A DNA stretch of 64,000 bases from Mytilisepta virgata. Taxonomy: Eukaryota > Mollusca > Bivalvia > Mytilida > Mytilidae. Numbering within the stretch: the first letter of the stretch is position 1; each line of letters opens with the position of its first letter. Both the position numbers and the translations under genes were made by a program. The stretch covers positions 120,350,614 to 120,414,613 of the forward strand of contig CM051521.1 in NCBI GenBank assembly GCA_028015205.1, written 5' to 3'. Positions 12,501 through 22,300 of the stretch are shown here, one piece after another. The notes below the pieces were generated by a model. It saw only the letters and a list, made by a program, of their open reading frames with translations, did not search any database and was not told the DNA's origin.

Positions 12501-13415
12501 TGAATTGTCAGCTTAGTATGTAAAAGGGATGTAAAAAAACCCAAGTTATTAGTAAATCTGAGATATTTTTCCTATTTTATTACAGGTAATAATCAGCACG
12601 AAGTGCACAGACAACAAGGACCAAGAAAATTTGCTCCATTTGGTGGAAACCATAACAAATTTGAACCAAGAGGTCACCCTAATCAAAACTATCCAAGGTT
12701 TTCCCAACCACCATGGAATCATGGAAATATTCAAAATCCGAATTCATTTGGAAATCCCTGGAATGGAGGAGGAAATATTGGTAATATGAATAACTTCCCT
12801 ACACAGCCATATGTTTATAATCCACACCAGGCTGTGTATGGTTTGAACAACCAGATGGTTCAGACAGATTTTAGTAAACCACCACCCAATTTCAATTCAA
12901 ATATGAACTGGTATGGTGGAGGGAATGTTGGAAACCAAAACATGTACAGGTCACCAGGAAGTAACTGTTCCTCAAATCATACTGCTGGAGTTAATCAACA
13001 GAATTGGCAGGACCAAGATAACATAAAACAACCAGCTTTCAGTCCAGGTGGAAATAGTAATGAAAATTTTAATTCTATTAACTCTGAACAAACTGGACAG
13101 AATTTCAGAGCTGGCAGTGACATATCAAACAGAGTCGGAAATTTCTCATCACAGAACATGTTTGATTCTGTAAATAATTCAAATGGGATTGTTCCTGAAC
13201 GGAATTTCAACATGAACTCTCCATGTGGACCTCAATTAAATACAGGACAGTTTCAAAGTAATGGGTCCATTATTGACAGTCGGTTCATACAGAATGTAGA
13301 CTATAATAAGCCACCACCACCCCCACCACAAATAAGACACCCGTCACCATTTCCATCAAACCAACCAAGATTTGGTGGTCAGCCACAGTTCAACAGAATA
13401 AACAGACCATTCTAA
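2715..13415 (+). CDS. NAF1: NAF1, H/ACA ribonucleoprotein assembly factor (gene span, 9 coding exons)
   Basis: NAF1 is the nuclear assembly factor that holds dyskerin and loads H/ACA RNPs before GAR1 replaces it; in vertebrates it also supports telomerase RNA. The exons join in phase to 768 aa. Residues 1-300 are acidic and serine-rich, with a tandem repeat at about 116-235. The Gar1/Naf1 beta-barrel covers about 310-440, with ELPPLEELTI, MPPLNEETILF, the hallmark IFEVFGPVASPWYSLRFNS, and KGSDASWEDNNEPP, all closely matching vertebrate NAF1. A basic RRKKFKQ stretch follows, and the tail (about 493-768) is Asn/Gly/Pro/Gln-rich with a proline run, as in other NAF1 proteins. Human NAF1 is 494 aa, so this one is long at both ends. 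The start is the first ATG after the 3' splice site at 2706. Neighbours are unrelated in function except LSM11, another snRNP factor, which converges on it. Confidence 0.93.
3060..3420 (+). repeat. 75-bp coding tandem repeat in NAF1 exon 1
   Basis: The sequence ACTGCTACTGAAACC recurs at 3060, 3126, 3201, 3276 and 3351. The first interval is 66 bp and the rest are 75 bp, so the frame is kept. Copies 2-3 and copies 4-5 are nearly identical pairs, which suggests recent unit duplication. Each 25-aa unit has the form KTDxTATETIxxxDEPxDExxPVI. Confidence 0.9.
4052..4142 (+). CDS. NAF1: NAF1 coding exon 2
   Basis: Acceptor CATATTTCAG and donor GAG|GTTAGA. It completes the split codon of exon 1 (phase 2) and encodes a basic, Ser/Thr-rich linker ending TKGEVFPE, just before the core domain. 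Length 91 bp, phase 0 out. Confidence 0.8.
4758..4851 (+). CDS. NAF1: NAF1 coding exon 3 (core domain start)
   Basis: Acceptor TTTTTTTTCAG and a perfect GTAAGT donor. It encodes ELPPLEELTITVDE and VNLVHIGDVTSVVGIL, the first strands of the Gar1/Naf1 domain. Phase 0 in, phase 1 out. Confidence 0.92.
5679..5761 (+). CDS. NAF1: NAF1 coding exon 4
   Basis: Acceptor CTCTTTTGCAG, donor AAG|GTAGGT. It encodes VVVQSNQNMPPLNEETILF and GRVSCGK, which match the human MTNLPPVNEETVIF region. Phase 1 in, phase 0 out. Confidence 0.92.
6418..6496 (+). repeat. Two-copy 44-bp direct repeat in NAF1 intron
   Basis: The segment beginning AAAGTTAG.ATGAAAGAAA occurs at 6418 and again at 6462 with one mismatch over about 35 bp. 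It is a simple local duplication. Confidence 0.7.
6856..7016 (+). CDS. NAF1: NAF1 coding exon 5 (FGPV motif)
   Basis: Acceptor TATTTTCAG, donor ACA|GTAAGG. It encodes the family signature IFEVFGPVASPWYSLRF, followed by TKGVTIGTKVFCAPKV and FVFVEHLKQ. This is the most diagnostic NAF1 exon. Phase 0 in, phase 2 out. Confidence 0.95.
7372..7423 (+). CDS. NAF1: NAF1 coding exon 6
   Basis: A 52-bp microexon, acceptor TTTTTTCACAG, donor AAG|GTAGTT. It encodes IKGSDASWEDNNEPPVK, matching the conserved KGSDASW block of vertebrate NAF1. Phase 2 in, phase 0 out. Confidence 0.93.
7747..7874 (+). CDS. NAF1: NAF1 coding exon 7
   Basis: Acceptor ATATCTTTAG, donor ACA|GTAAGT. It encodes FVEYSDDEEEKRAKAKLRNK and a basic RRKKFKQ end, equivalent to human LDFSDDEKEKEAKQRKK. 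Phase 0 in, phase 2 out. Confidence 0.92.
8520..9136. mobile_element. TTAA-flanked element with CCCTTTCA ends
   Basis: TTAA at 8520-8523 and 9133-9136 flank CCCTTTCA (8524) and TGAAAGGG (9125-9132), a perfect 8-bp inverted terminus. The 609-bp interior has no transposase frame. This is consistent with a non-autonomous piggyBac-type element in a NAF1 intron. The TIRs are short, so the call is moderate. Confidence 0.45.
9672..9926 (+). mobile_element. tRNA-derived SINE, full length, V-SINE type
   Basis: The head looks like a class II tRNA, with an A box TGGCCGAGTGG and a B box GAGTTCGAATCTC. The body CCGGGTACTCCGGCTTCCTC resembles the conserved V-SINE core, and the tail is AAACAAA-like. The 11-bp target duplication AATATCTTCTA lies at 9661-9671 and 9927-9937. 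The molluscan RUDI family is a possible match, from memory. It sits in a NAF1 intron in sense orientation. Confidence 0.85.
10041..11252 (+). mobile_element. Long dispersed element, AGCTCACCTG family, with internal tandem units
   Basis: It begins AGCTCACCTGGC and ends GTGAGCGATTCAGG, then a GGCT..AGCC stem (11231-11244) and TCTTGTT (11245-11251). Inside are three tandem units of about 114 bp, marked by AGCAACCATATATATTT near 10755, 10869 and 10984. No open frame was seen. Related copies occur at about 21665-23215, 41990-42600 and 49486-51290. Confidence 0.65.
11414..11623 (+). mobile_element. SINE copy with internal deletion
   Basis: Same family as the copy at 9672. The 9-bp target duplication TATTTACTC lies at 11405-11413 and 11624-11632. 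The 5' end is shortened to GGTGGTCTAGG, and the segment carrying the B box and the GGTTGTGAG arm is missing, so the A/B-box promoter is broken. Confidence 0.8.
11738..11769 (+). CDS. NAF1: NAF1 coding exon 8 (32-bp microexon)
   Basis: Acceptor TTCTTTTCAG, donor CGAA|GTAAGT. It encodes ANETNSEQKR. There is no conserved motif, but both splice sites are strong and the phases (2 in, 1 out) link exons 7 and 9 exactly. The intron before it is 3.9 kb and holds several mobile elements. Confidence 0.75.
12586..13415 (+). CDS. NAF1: NAF1 last coding exon (Asn/Gly/Pro-rich tail)
   Basis: Acceptor TTTTATTACAG, phase 1 in, stop TAA at 13413-13415. The 276-residue tail is low-complexity Asn/Gly/Pro/Gln-rich, with repeated NxNxFGNPWN-like segments and a PPPPPP run near the end. 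Proline-rich tails are typical of NAF1, but this sequence itself is poorly conserved. Confidence 0.88.
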
Positions 13416-13460
13416 CAGTTATATAGGACATTGTTAATATTTGTTATACACAAGAACAAA

Positions 13461-13466
13461 AATAAA
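13461..13466 (+). promoter_or_regulatory. NAF1 polyadenylation signal
   Basis: AATAAA lies 46 bp past the NAF1 stop codon. It is the nearest canonical signal and fits a very short 3' UTR. Confidence 0.6.
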
Positions 13467-13487
13467 TGTCAGCTTTAACTGTTTATT

Positions 13488-14275
13488 CATTGCCATTACA
13501 AAGGATATATTACATTAATACAAAAAAGTCCTTTATTTATATCCGACACAAAGGTCCCCAATTGTCATCATTCATACAAAAAGTTCAAATAATTTTTTTT
13601 GTTTAAATTTATACAATTTGTTTTGGTGGTCTGTAACAACATTTTTGATATACCTGCAGTCAGACCTGATTTTCATTTACTTTCAATGTAATTGATTAAA
13701 TTACAGTTACAATTACATCATTTTTTGAATGTAATTGATTAAATTACAATTACTTTTGAAATGTAATTGATTACATTACTAATTACTTTTAAATGCAAAG
13801 CTAAAGACTGCTAATTCATAACAACTCTATATATCTCATTCAAAGCAGTACTCTGGCTGATGGCGACCATCCATTCATAAACATTGCCATTACAAAGGAT
13901 ATATTACATGAATACAAAAAATTCCTTTATTAATATCCGACACAAAGGTACCCAATTGTCATCATTCATACAAAAAGTTCAAATAATTTTTTTTGTTTAA
14001 ATTAATACAATTTGTTTTGTTGGTCTGTAACAACATTTTTGATATACCTGCATTCAAAAAATGATGTAATTGAACTGTAATTTAATCAGTAATTTAATCA
14101 ATTACATCATTTTTTGAATGTAATTGATTAAATTACAATTACTTTTGAAATGTAATTGATTACATTACTAATTACTTTTGAATGCAAAGCTAAAGACTGC
14201 TAATTTGTAACAACTCTATATATCTCATTCAAAGCAGTACTCTGGCTGATGGCGACCATCCATTCATAAACATTA
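13488..14275 (+). repeat. 394-bp tandem duplication downstream of NAF1
   Basis: CATTGCCATTACAAAGGATA starts at 13488 and again at 13882. Both units run through the same landmarks to TGGCGACCATCCATTCATAA. They diverge mainly in an AT-rich middle section of TGTAATTGATTA-type palindromic motifs. Confidence 0.85.
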
Positions 14276-15197
14276 CATCTTTTACAGTATTATATGTGTT
14301 AAAACAAAGAGACAGAAACCCAACCTTTAAAATTTATTTTCTGAAAATTTACAGATACATATATTCCGTATACTTCATGAAACCCTCTATACCTGGAGAA
14401 AAAATAATTCGGCTTTCCAAAGGTATGCATAATTATTGTAAAATTTTTAAAAATTCATTTTTTTTTTGGGGGGGGGGGGGTATTATCTTTCCTAATTTTT
14501 CCATTTATTGGGGAACATAAACATAATATAATGGTGTCACAGGTATCTGTGACTCATATCATGACACTTCAAACATCTTTTCAAACCTTTTTGATTGCTT
14601 AGGTGATATAATCTATCGGCACATGTAATCTGTAGTAATATTTAACATAGAATTTAATAATAAGATATCAGAAATTAAGATTTATGAGTAAGTTTTATAT
14701 ATAAAGTTTAAACAATAAATTTGCTAGTAATGGATTAAATCTTTTATTAAATGTCATCAAAATTTAATTTAGTTAAGTTGTGATGGTAATTAATTGTTTC
14801 ATCCCAGTTAAACTTAAAATCACGATTAGATATTTTTTTGTTTGTAATGAATTTGGGAAATTAAATAATGAAATTCATTCATGAAGCAAATATTCAGTTA
14901 GTAGTATTAAAAATATGAGTTTGTAATAAAAATTTCATAATTTAATATTCCTACGAACTAAAGAAATGAAAAAAGATAATATAAAGGAGCTCTGAAACGG
15001 TGAAGATAAAAAAAGAATTTAATAAAAGTAATCTAAATGTAATCATAATTACAGGGTAAAAATAATGTAATTGATTAGATTATGATTACATGTAATCTAG
15101 AAAAAAAAGTCTGATTACAGATTACATTCAATTACTTGGAAAAAATGTAATTGATTACAGCTAATTACTATTACCCCAGGTCTGCCTGCAGTATATC
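13647..15197. mobile_element. TIR-bounded 1.55-kb block rich in TGTAATTGATTACA
   Basis: GATATACCTGCAGTCAGACC at 13647 is mirrored by GGTCTGCCTGCAGTATATC ending at 15197, an inverted repeat of about 21 bp with two differences. The interior next to both ends is filled with TGTAATTGATTACA-like palindromes. No transposase frame was found. It overlaps the 394-bp duplication. Confidence 0.5.
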
Positions 15198-15284
15198 ACA
15201 TGATTATGCTGAAATATTTGTCTACCGTTTCATAATACAGAAATACAAATCTTTCAACTGATTGGCTAGAAGCATATTCAAGTT

Positions 15285-15660
15285 ATTATACCCCCCGCAA
15301 ATGAAGTTTTGGGGGGGTAAATAGATTTCAGTCTGTCTCTGTCTGTCTGAAATAATGTTGTCCGCAACTCCTCCTACATCTCTTGCACGATTCTCATGAA
15401 ACTTTCTGGATCGCTCTATGGAGATGTGCATCTTGTCAGGAATTTCTGTTTGGACAAGAAATATTAAAGATATGGCAGTTTGGACTTGGGCATTTTTTTA
15501 ACAAAACTCCGTTCCATGTGTTGTCCCAACTCCTCCTACATTACTTGCATGATTCTCATGAAACTTTATGGAGATCTCATTACGGATATGTGCATATTGT
15601 CAGGATTTTCTGTTTGGGCGAGTACTTTGAAAAATATGATGATTTGAACTTCTTATAGGC
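15285..15660 (+). repeat. Dispersed repeat headed by a C-run/G-run hairpin
   Basis: It starts with CCCCCCGCAAATGAAG...GGGGGGG and continues with tctgtctg and two units of about 160 bp, marked by CTCATGAAACTTT near 15393 and 15556. Reading frames across it are by-products of the repeat. Confidence 0.55.
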
Positions 15661-16279
15661 TTCAAAAAAGATGTGTTGCTGCAGGAGGTATTAGTCCCTT
15701 TCTAGTTGAACCTTCTTCAATTTGTTTTTTGTGGCATTATTATTTAAACAGGATCACCAAATCTTAAGGTAGCATATTTTAATATGCTCCATATCAATCT
15801 TGTTAAATTGTAAATGTTTTGGAATTTTAGGTGAAACTTATAACTGTGACTATATGGATTTGTTCTAAACAATGTGGACAACCTAGGTCATAATTTATAG
15901 TCCTTGTCTGATCCGTATTGGGCATACTGACAGAAACTTTTGTTTCTTTTGCAAAACATTTGATGTCCACTAAATTTTATCAGTTCAAATTAAGAAGTGC
16001 ATTTTTATGGATAGTTTAGTGCAAAAATCCCATCATGATACCTATCATTTTTGCCAAGCACGCATTCATATATATCTACCAAATTACAGGTGTATGGTAT
16101 CCAAAACGAATTCCCTTTTGCTTGACTAATTATGAAAACTAAAGTAAGCAGATGTAAATTATTGTTTCTCGGTCAAAGCTTTGAATTACTGATGTACTTA
16201 AACTAATTATTTTTCATAAACAATGGGAAATACCATCAACAAGTACTTTCATTTTTAAAAGATCTGGTTACCGGCATTA
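15661..16279. other. Intergenic, nothing recognised
   Basis: AT-rich sequence with no supported gene, RNA or repeat. Confidence 0.4.
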
Positions 16280-16965
16280 ATTTAGTGAAGTACAGTGGGA
16301 GGGTGAGCAGCTTCCAACAGTTTCCGTGCAATAACTGATGAACCCTTCAACCAAAGCTTTTCAAATTATAATATGTTGTTCCTGATGATAAATGGAGGTC
16401 AAGTTCGATATTGACCATTTTCTTTTTTACCGCTCCAGATTAATTGGAAAATAGCACTTTTTGTCGTTTCCGTGCAATAACAGATGGAATGATCAAGCAA
16501 TGCTTTTCACATTATAATATGTTGTTCCCAATGATAAAATGGAGGTCCAGTTCGATATTGACAATTTTCACTTTTACCGCTCTGGAGTTACGATCCTTGG
16601 TTAATTGGAAAATTGCACTTTTTGTTGTTTCTGTGAAATAAAAGATGAACCGATCAAGCAATACTTTTCAAATTATAAAATGTTGTTTTCGATGATAAAA
16701 TGGAGGTCAACTTTGATATTGACCATTTTCACATTTACAGCTCCAGAGTTACTGTCCTTGATTAATTGGAAAGTGGCACTTTTTGTTGTTTCCGTTCAAT
16801 AACAGATGAACCTATCAAGCAATGCTTTTCAAATTATAATATGTTGTTCCCGATGATAAAATGGAGGTCAAGTTCAATTTTTACCATTTTAAAATTAGCG
16901 CTCCGGAGTTAGGTCCATGATTAATTGGAAAGTGGCACTATTTGTCGTTTCCTTATATTATAGAC
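16280..16965 (+). repeat. 160-bp tandem array, about four units
   Basis: TAATTGGAAA recurs at 16441, 16602, 16763 and 16922 (spacing 161, 161, 159). Each unit also carries ATTATAATATGTTGTT and AAATGGAGGTC. Two 65-residue frames across it are repeat by-products. Confidence 0.85.
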
Positions 16966-17278
16966 GTAATGTACAACACATGTTCTCTAAAATCTCTTAT
17001 CCAGTACACTGGAGACCAAAAGTTTGGAAAGCCAAAAACAAACAAGGGAACAATAAACTTCCTTAACATGTTCGACTTTTAAGACATATCAAATTGTTAT
17101 TTTAAAAACACAGAATGGTAATGATGTCCCAAGAAATCAGTTGCTGAAGTATGCAAGACAAACAGTAGATTCCTGTGCCTTTTTTTATCTGTAATTTTTT
17201 GGTATTTTACCTTCAGTACTCATATGTAGCTGACACAGATCTAGAAAAACCTAATGCAAAGGGCCATCTTGAACTTAC

Positions 17279-17572
17279 TGTGAAGTACCGTGAAATGTGA
17301 ATGTTTGATTGTTACTTGAACTTAGAATGAAGTGTGAATGCCTTTTGGTTACTTATACTTACAGTGAAGTGTGAATGTCTCATTGTTACTTGAACTCACA
17401 ATGAAGTGTGATGACATTTTTGTTACTTGAACTTACAGTGAAGTGTGAATGCATTTTTGTTACTTACAGTGAAGTGTGAATGCATTTTTGTTATTTGAAC
17501 TTAACAGTGAAGTATGAATGTCTCATTGTTACTTGAATTTACAGTGAAGTGTGAATGCCTCATTGTTTCTTT
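17279..17572 (+). repeat. Tandem array of about 40-bp units
   Basis: The motif CAGTGAAGTGTGAATG..TTGTTACTTGAACTTA repeats about eight times with length variation. One shortened unit occurs near 17465. Confidence 0.85.
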
Positions 17573-18417
17573 AAGATAAAGAACAAAAATATCCATGTAG
17601 GAATGGTGGATGTAGTTATGTTTTCAAACATCTCACATCATAAAACTGGTAGTAAATTGCACTGGACACAATGATGTAAAAATTTCAACAAAACACTGGA
17701 GGCTTCTCAAAATTGCTTTTGTGTTATTTTTGAACAAACTGGGCCTTGGCAAAAACTACAATGAATGTTAAACTGAAATGTTGCATGCATAAACCATCAG
17801 TCTTATTGGTATGTACCAAGTTGTCAGTGTTGCTTTTTAAGGGGTACTTCCAGTTTAGAATCAAATTATGGAAACTCATAACTGCCAAAATTGATATTTA
17901 TAGCATTTTCAAATAGAAGCCTAGCTGCAACAGAAATTAAGGTTGAGCCATCATAGTTGGTCTGAATATACCAAGATCAATAGTAATTTACAAGTTTGAC
18001 CAAAATGAATCTTAGTGGTGACAATGCAATAGCAATTCTTGGAGAGCCGATCCCTCCAAAATCACCATTTTCCCCTGGTCAAATGAAATACCCTAAATGT
18101 TGCAAAAAGGTCTTGGATGAATTGGTGTGTGTCAAAGTGCCATCTTCATGGATTAGTCAAAAGTAGTTTTTCCAGTTTATATGGTGTGTCAGCAGAGCCA
18201 TGTACATGTTTCTCTGTTAAGGGTCAAAGCCGTAATATTATGGCCCCTGCATGGCAATGGTTAATCATATTTTAATTCCTCTTTCAATGCCATTCCTGGA
18301 TTACTTATGGATTTTCATAAGGTATCAATTTTCCAAGTTAAATAAAAGCTCAAGGATATCAATATCATTGTATTGTAACACGATGAAATATATGTACTTA
18401 CCATTCGGAGCACCTAA

Positions 18418-18560
18418 GTTCACTACTGGTTTTTATAGGAGTTCGTGTTGTTCATTATTTTTTAGTTTTCAGTGTTTATTTGTTGTGCTTGTGGTTGTTC
18501 ATATGTCTTCCCAGGTTTGTCTGTCTAATGGATTGTTTTTTTTGGTTTGCTCCTTAGGTA
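18418..18560 (+). repeat. Degenerate retroelement 3'-tail repeat
   Basis: GTTCGTGTTGTTCATT..TTTAGTTTTC.GTGTT resembles the tail following the retroelement ORF relic at 51930-52110. It is much diverged. The 128-residue frame across it is not believed to be a gene. Confidence 0.35.
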
Positions 18561-18662
18561 TATTTGTCCTCTTTCTTAATATACTTATCATGTGGTTGCA
18601 GTCCAAACTAACAAAAGTTCATCTACAACATTCATAGAAATAACAAACTGGCTTTTTAATTC

Positions 18663-18668
18663 TTTATT
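18663..18668 (-). promoter_or_regulatory. LSM11 polyadenylation signal
   Basis: TTTATT on the + strand, AATAAA on the - strand, about 170 bp past the LSM11 stop. Confidence 0.5.
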
Positions 18669-18836
18669 TAGACAAGATGAAACTTCAGATTGCACATTAA
18701 AAAGAAACTGCAAAACTGGAACAAAAATATTCCATTCGAAAGTAAAATGTTTTACTCTTAACAATATAGCACCAACATATTTCAATAACAAGTGATCAAA
18801 TACTAAATAAAAATGAGTATTCCAATTAAACAATTT

Positions 18837-19343
18837 TCAATCCAACAGTACAACAGAAACTACATTATCTCCTCTAACAAACAGTTGATTAACATGTCTA
18901 TGTTTGGTTTTATACTGTATCTCTGTGATAAACTTTTTATCTTCCAAACATTCTTTCTTTTTTGTCTCAGTAGAGGTTTCTTCCTTTGAAGAAGTATCAT
19001 GTGATTCTTGTTCAGACTTTATATTATTTTCTTGTGATGCCACTTTTGAATCTTTCGTTTCCAAATGTATTTGTTCAGTATTGTCTGAATCTGTATTTAT
19101 TAATGTTACTTCTTCACTTGAATATTTTACAGACAATTCTGATTCACTTTGATGTTTAATAGACAATCTCTCTGTCATTTTAATAACACTTCCATCATCA
19201 TCAGATTTACTTTCAGTTAATATATCACTGTCTAACTGTTTAGGTGATAATTTGTCTGTACCAACTGACTTTCCAGGTAGTAGTTCACTATCTAAGGTAC
19301 CTCCAAGCTCTTTAGTTTCCTCTCTTTCTTTTTGTTGTATCTT
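18837..19343 (-). CDS. LSM11: LSM11 coding exon 4 (spacer and Sm2)
   Basis: On the - strand it begins after TTTTGTTTTACAG and ends at TGA (18839-18837). It encodes KIQQKEREETKEL, an acidic spacer of about 130 residues, and the C-terminal Sm2 motif with NQLFVRGDNVV. Phase 0. Confidence 0.95.
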   Translation of the reverse strand, partial: KIQQKEREETKELGGTLDSELLPGKSVGTDKLSPKQLDSDILTESKSDDDGSVIKMTERLSIKHQSESELSVKYSSEEVTLINTDSDNTEQIHLETKDSKVASQENNIKSEQESHDTSSKEETSTETKKKECLEDKKFITEIQYKTKHRHVNQLFVRGDNVVSVVLLD

Positions 19344-22300
19344 CTGTAAAACAAAAGAAAATAAAATCAACATAAGACATACTGGTATGTTCTAGGGTTT
19401 ATAAAAAAAAAGAAAAGTTTATATAAATTTTGTTCTAACCTTAACATTTCAAACATTCTTAAGATTACAAATATGTAATCTGGAAAAACAATAGCTTTAT
19501 CTCAGATTTAAATAAATTAAGAGGCTCCACAAGTCTGCATTGTTTATATAAAAAATGACTAAATCTTAGAATAAAAAACACGATTTTGATTTCAGGTTAA
19601 ATTTATTTTGTTGAATTTTATATTTTAATTAAGTGGATATAGGACTTAAGAGCAAGACACAATTTTGGAAATATCAACTACATTAAAGATAGACACCATT
19701 GTCCCAGCAGTTCTAAGAAAGAAAAAAACATTTTTTTGCCTACTTTCTTTTAATAGCAGCCATATTTGTAGTAATTTAAATCCTGAGACACAATTTTAAA
19801 ATGTACCACTCCCTAAAGTTTGGTCTAAGAAATGATTCTTAATTGACCTTTTCTGCTGATTTTTCTATTTTTGGTAGTTGTGGCCATATCTTACTACACT
19901 CAGTATAATTTAAAAAGAAAGTTGAACTGTCCAAAACAGATTTAAAAAAAAAAACTTGAAGCAAGGCTTTTGAATAAATTTATTACAGATTCAACTTAAC
20001 ATGTGAAGGATGATAGACATCAATCAAATACATATACTGCATTGTGTCAAGGGAGACAATCCCAGATATCATCATTGCTCCAGAATACTACATTGTGTCA
20101 AGGGAGACAATCCCAGATATCACCATTGCTCCAGAATACTACATTGTGTCAAGGGATACAATCCCAGATATCACCATTGCTCCAGAATACTACATTGTGT
20201 CAAGGGAGACAATCCCACATATCACCATTGCTCCAGAATACTACAGAGACAATCCCACATATCACCATTGCTACAGAACACTGCATTGTGTCAAGAGAGA
20301 CAATCCCAGATATCACCATTGCTCCAGAATACACATTGTGACAATGGAGACAATCACAGATATCACCATTGCTACAGAATACTGCATTGTGTCAAGAGAG
20401 ACAATCCCAGATATCACCATTTCTCCAGAATACTACATTGTGTCAAGGGAGAAAATCCCAGATATCACCATTTCTCCAGAATACTACATTGTGGCAAGGG
20501 AGAAAATCCCAGATATCACCACATTGCTCCAGAATACTACATTGTATAAAGGGAAGTAATCCTGCATACTGCTATAACTAGAATGAAAGTCATGGCACTG
20601 AGAGTTCAAAGGATATTTTCAGTAACATATCCAACAGTATTCAATACAATAAACACAGTGTACAACCAGTAATGAAGGAACAAAGGCAGAATTATAAATT
20701 CTCAATCTTGCTACATCTAAATAGGGTATCCTTACGCCAAATACAAAAATATATGTGGTTCTCGTTACCCCACCTACCCCTAACATTTTTTGACATTTTA
20801 CAGTAAGGACTGTTGAAGCCAGAATCTCTTTCCTAGACTGAAGTAAAAAAAATTAAAACTTCCTTGTGTACCTATTTTTTTTTTATCTTGGTATAACCAG
20901 AACCATAATTATTTTTTGACTTGGCCTTAGTATAATCATATCCTTAGGGGTTATTTAAAATGTTTAATATGTATTAGAAAATTTTTTATATCAAAATATC
21001 AAAGATGTATTGGGAAGGTTAATTCCTGTAGATCTAAATGCATCATAGTTGATTCTTTGCTAAAAGTAACCTTCAATGAAAGTTCAAAAACAAAGTAAAT
21101 TAGATTATTGCTGTAAAACATATTTTAATTTCAAAAAGGCATGGAAGCCCTTTCTAAAACAATAAAATTGGGTATTGATCTAAAGTGACGAAGAAAGGAA
21201 ACTGGATAATTTTTTGACATAAAAATACCTCTATTACTGGCTTGAGTGGAATTCTTTGTTAAAAGTCCAAGTTTCTTATTCAATTCCTTGGTAAATACGA
21301 ACATGTAAGTTCTAGTTTGTAGAACAACAATAAAACTATATAGCATTTTTCGCCTTAATATTAACTTGTACAGCTAAATGGAAGGTCTCAACAAAACCAA
21401 ACGATGTGCGGACGCTATTGTGAAGGACATTTTGACAAGGCCGTGCCCACTGCCGATGTCCTTGCGGAATCAAAACACTTTAGATGTTTTTAAAAGGGAT
21501 CTTAAAATATATTTTTTCAGAAGTGCTTTTACTGAGTTTTTATAAGTTTGTGAACATTTTTAACATTTCTAGCTCACCTGGCAATCTAATGATTTTAATT
21601 AAACTTTAACAATTTTATAGTACAATAGGCCTACCATGGTCAAAATCATGCAGGAATGTATGTTAAACTAGAGGCGCTCGTATCTCTCACCTGGATTTAA
21701 ATTGTCCACACTCAGCTGGACGGATAGTTTAAGTGTAGCAGTTATCTTGGCTAGTTTTTCCATAGGTTCAAAGTTAAACAAAGTTAGGGTGTGGTGGCCA
21801 TCTTAGTTGACATTCTGGGTCATCGGACACAATTCTGACAGAGGACCATTTAAGGACAATTTTTGCAATGTAACGATTTAATTGCTTTTGGTTCCAACTG
21901 GCTCTGTAGTTTCAGACACCTTGGATTTCATATTGCATGAAAAACATAAAATTGGTAGAGGACCATGTAAGGATCAATCCTGCAATGTAACAATTCAATT
22001 GCTTTTGTAGTTTCAGAGAAGAAGATTTTTGAAATTTCACCCATGAGTTTTGTTAGGGACCATTATCTGATCATTCAGGCATAATATTATTTCCATCTGT
22101 CAAGTTTCTGACAAGAAGATGTTTGTATATATTTCCCATAGGATCCTGTATTAAATGTATCCCGTGGTGTTGGCCATCTTTAATTTCAGATCGGCACAAA
22201 AAAAAATAAACTCTGGGGAGGACCATGTAAGGATCATTCCTGCAATATAAAAATTCAATAGCTTTTGTAGTTTCAGAGAAGATTTTTTAAATTTCAGCCA

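Noticed and set aside
15222..15658. Frames of 69 and 91 residues
   Set aside because: Both fall in a dispersed repeat with 160-bp units.
18251..18637. 128-residue hydrophobic frame resembling a membrane protein
   Set aside because: It overlaps a degenerate retroelement tail of T-rich sequence; hydrophobicity follows from base composition.
20003..20581. Four overlapping repetitive reading frames of 70-179 residues
   Set aside because: They are the three frames of a 51-bp satellite whose period is a multiple of three; there are no splice sites or domains.
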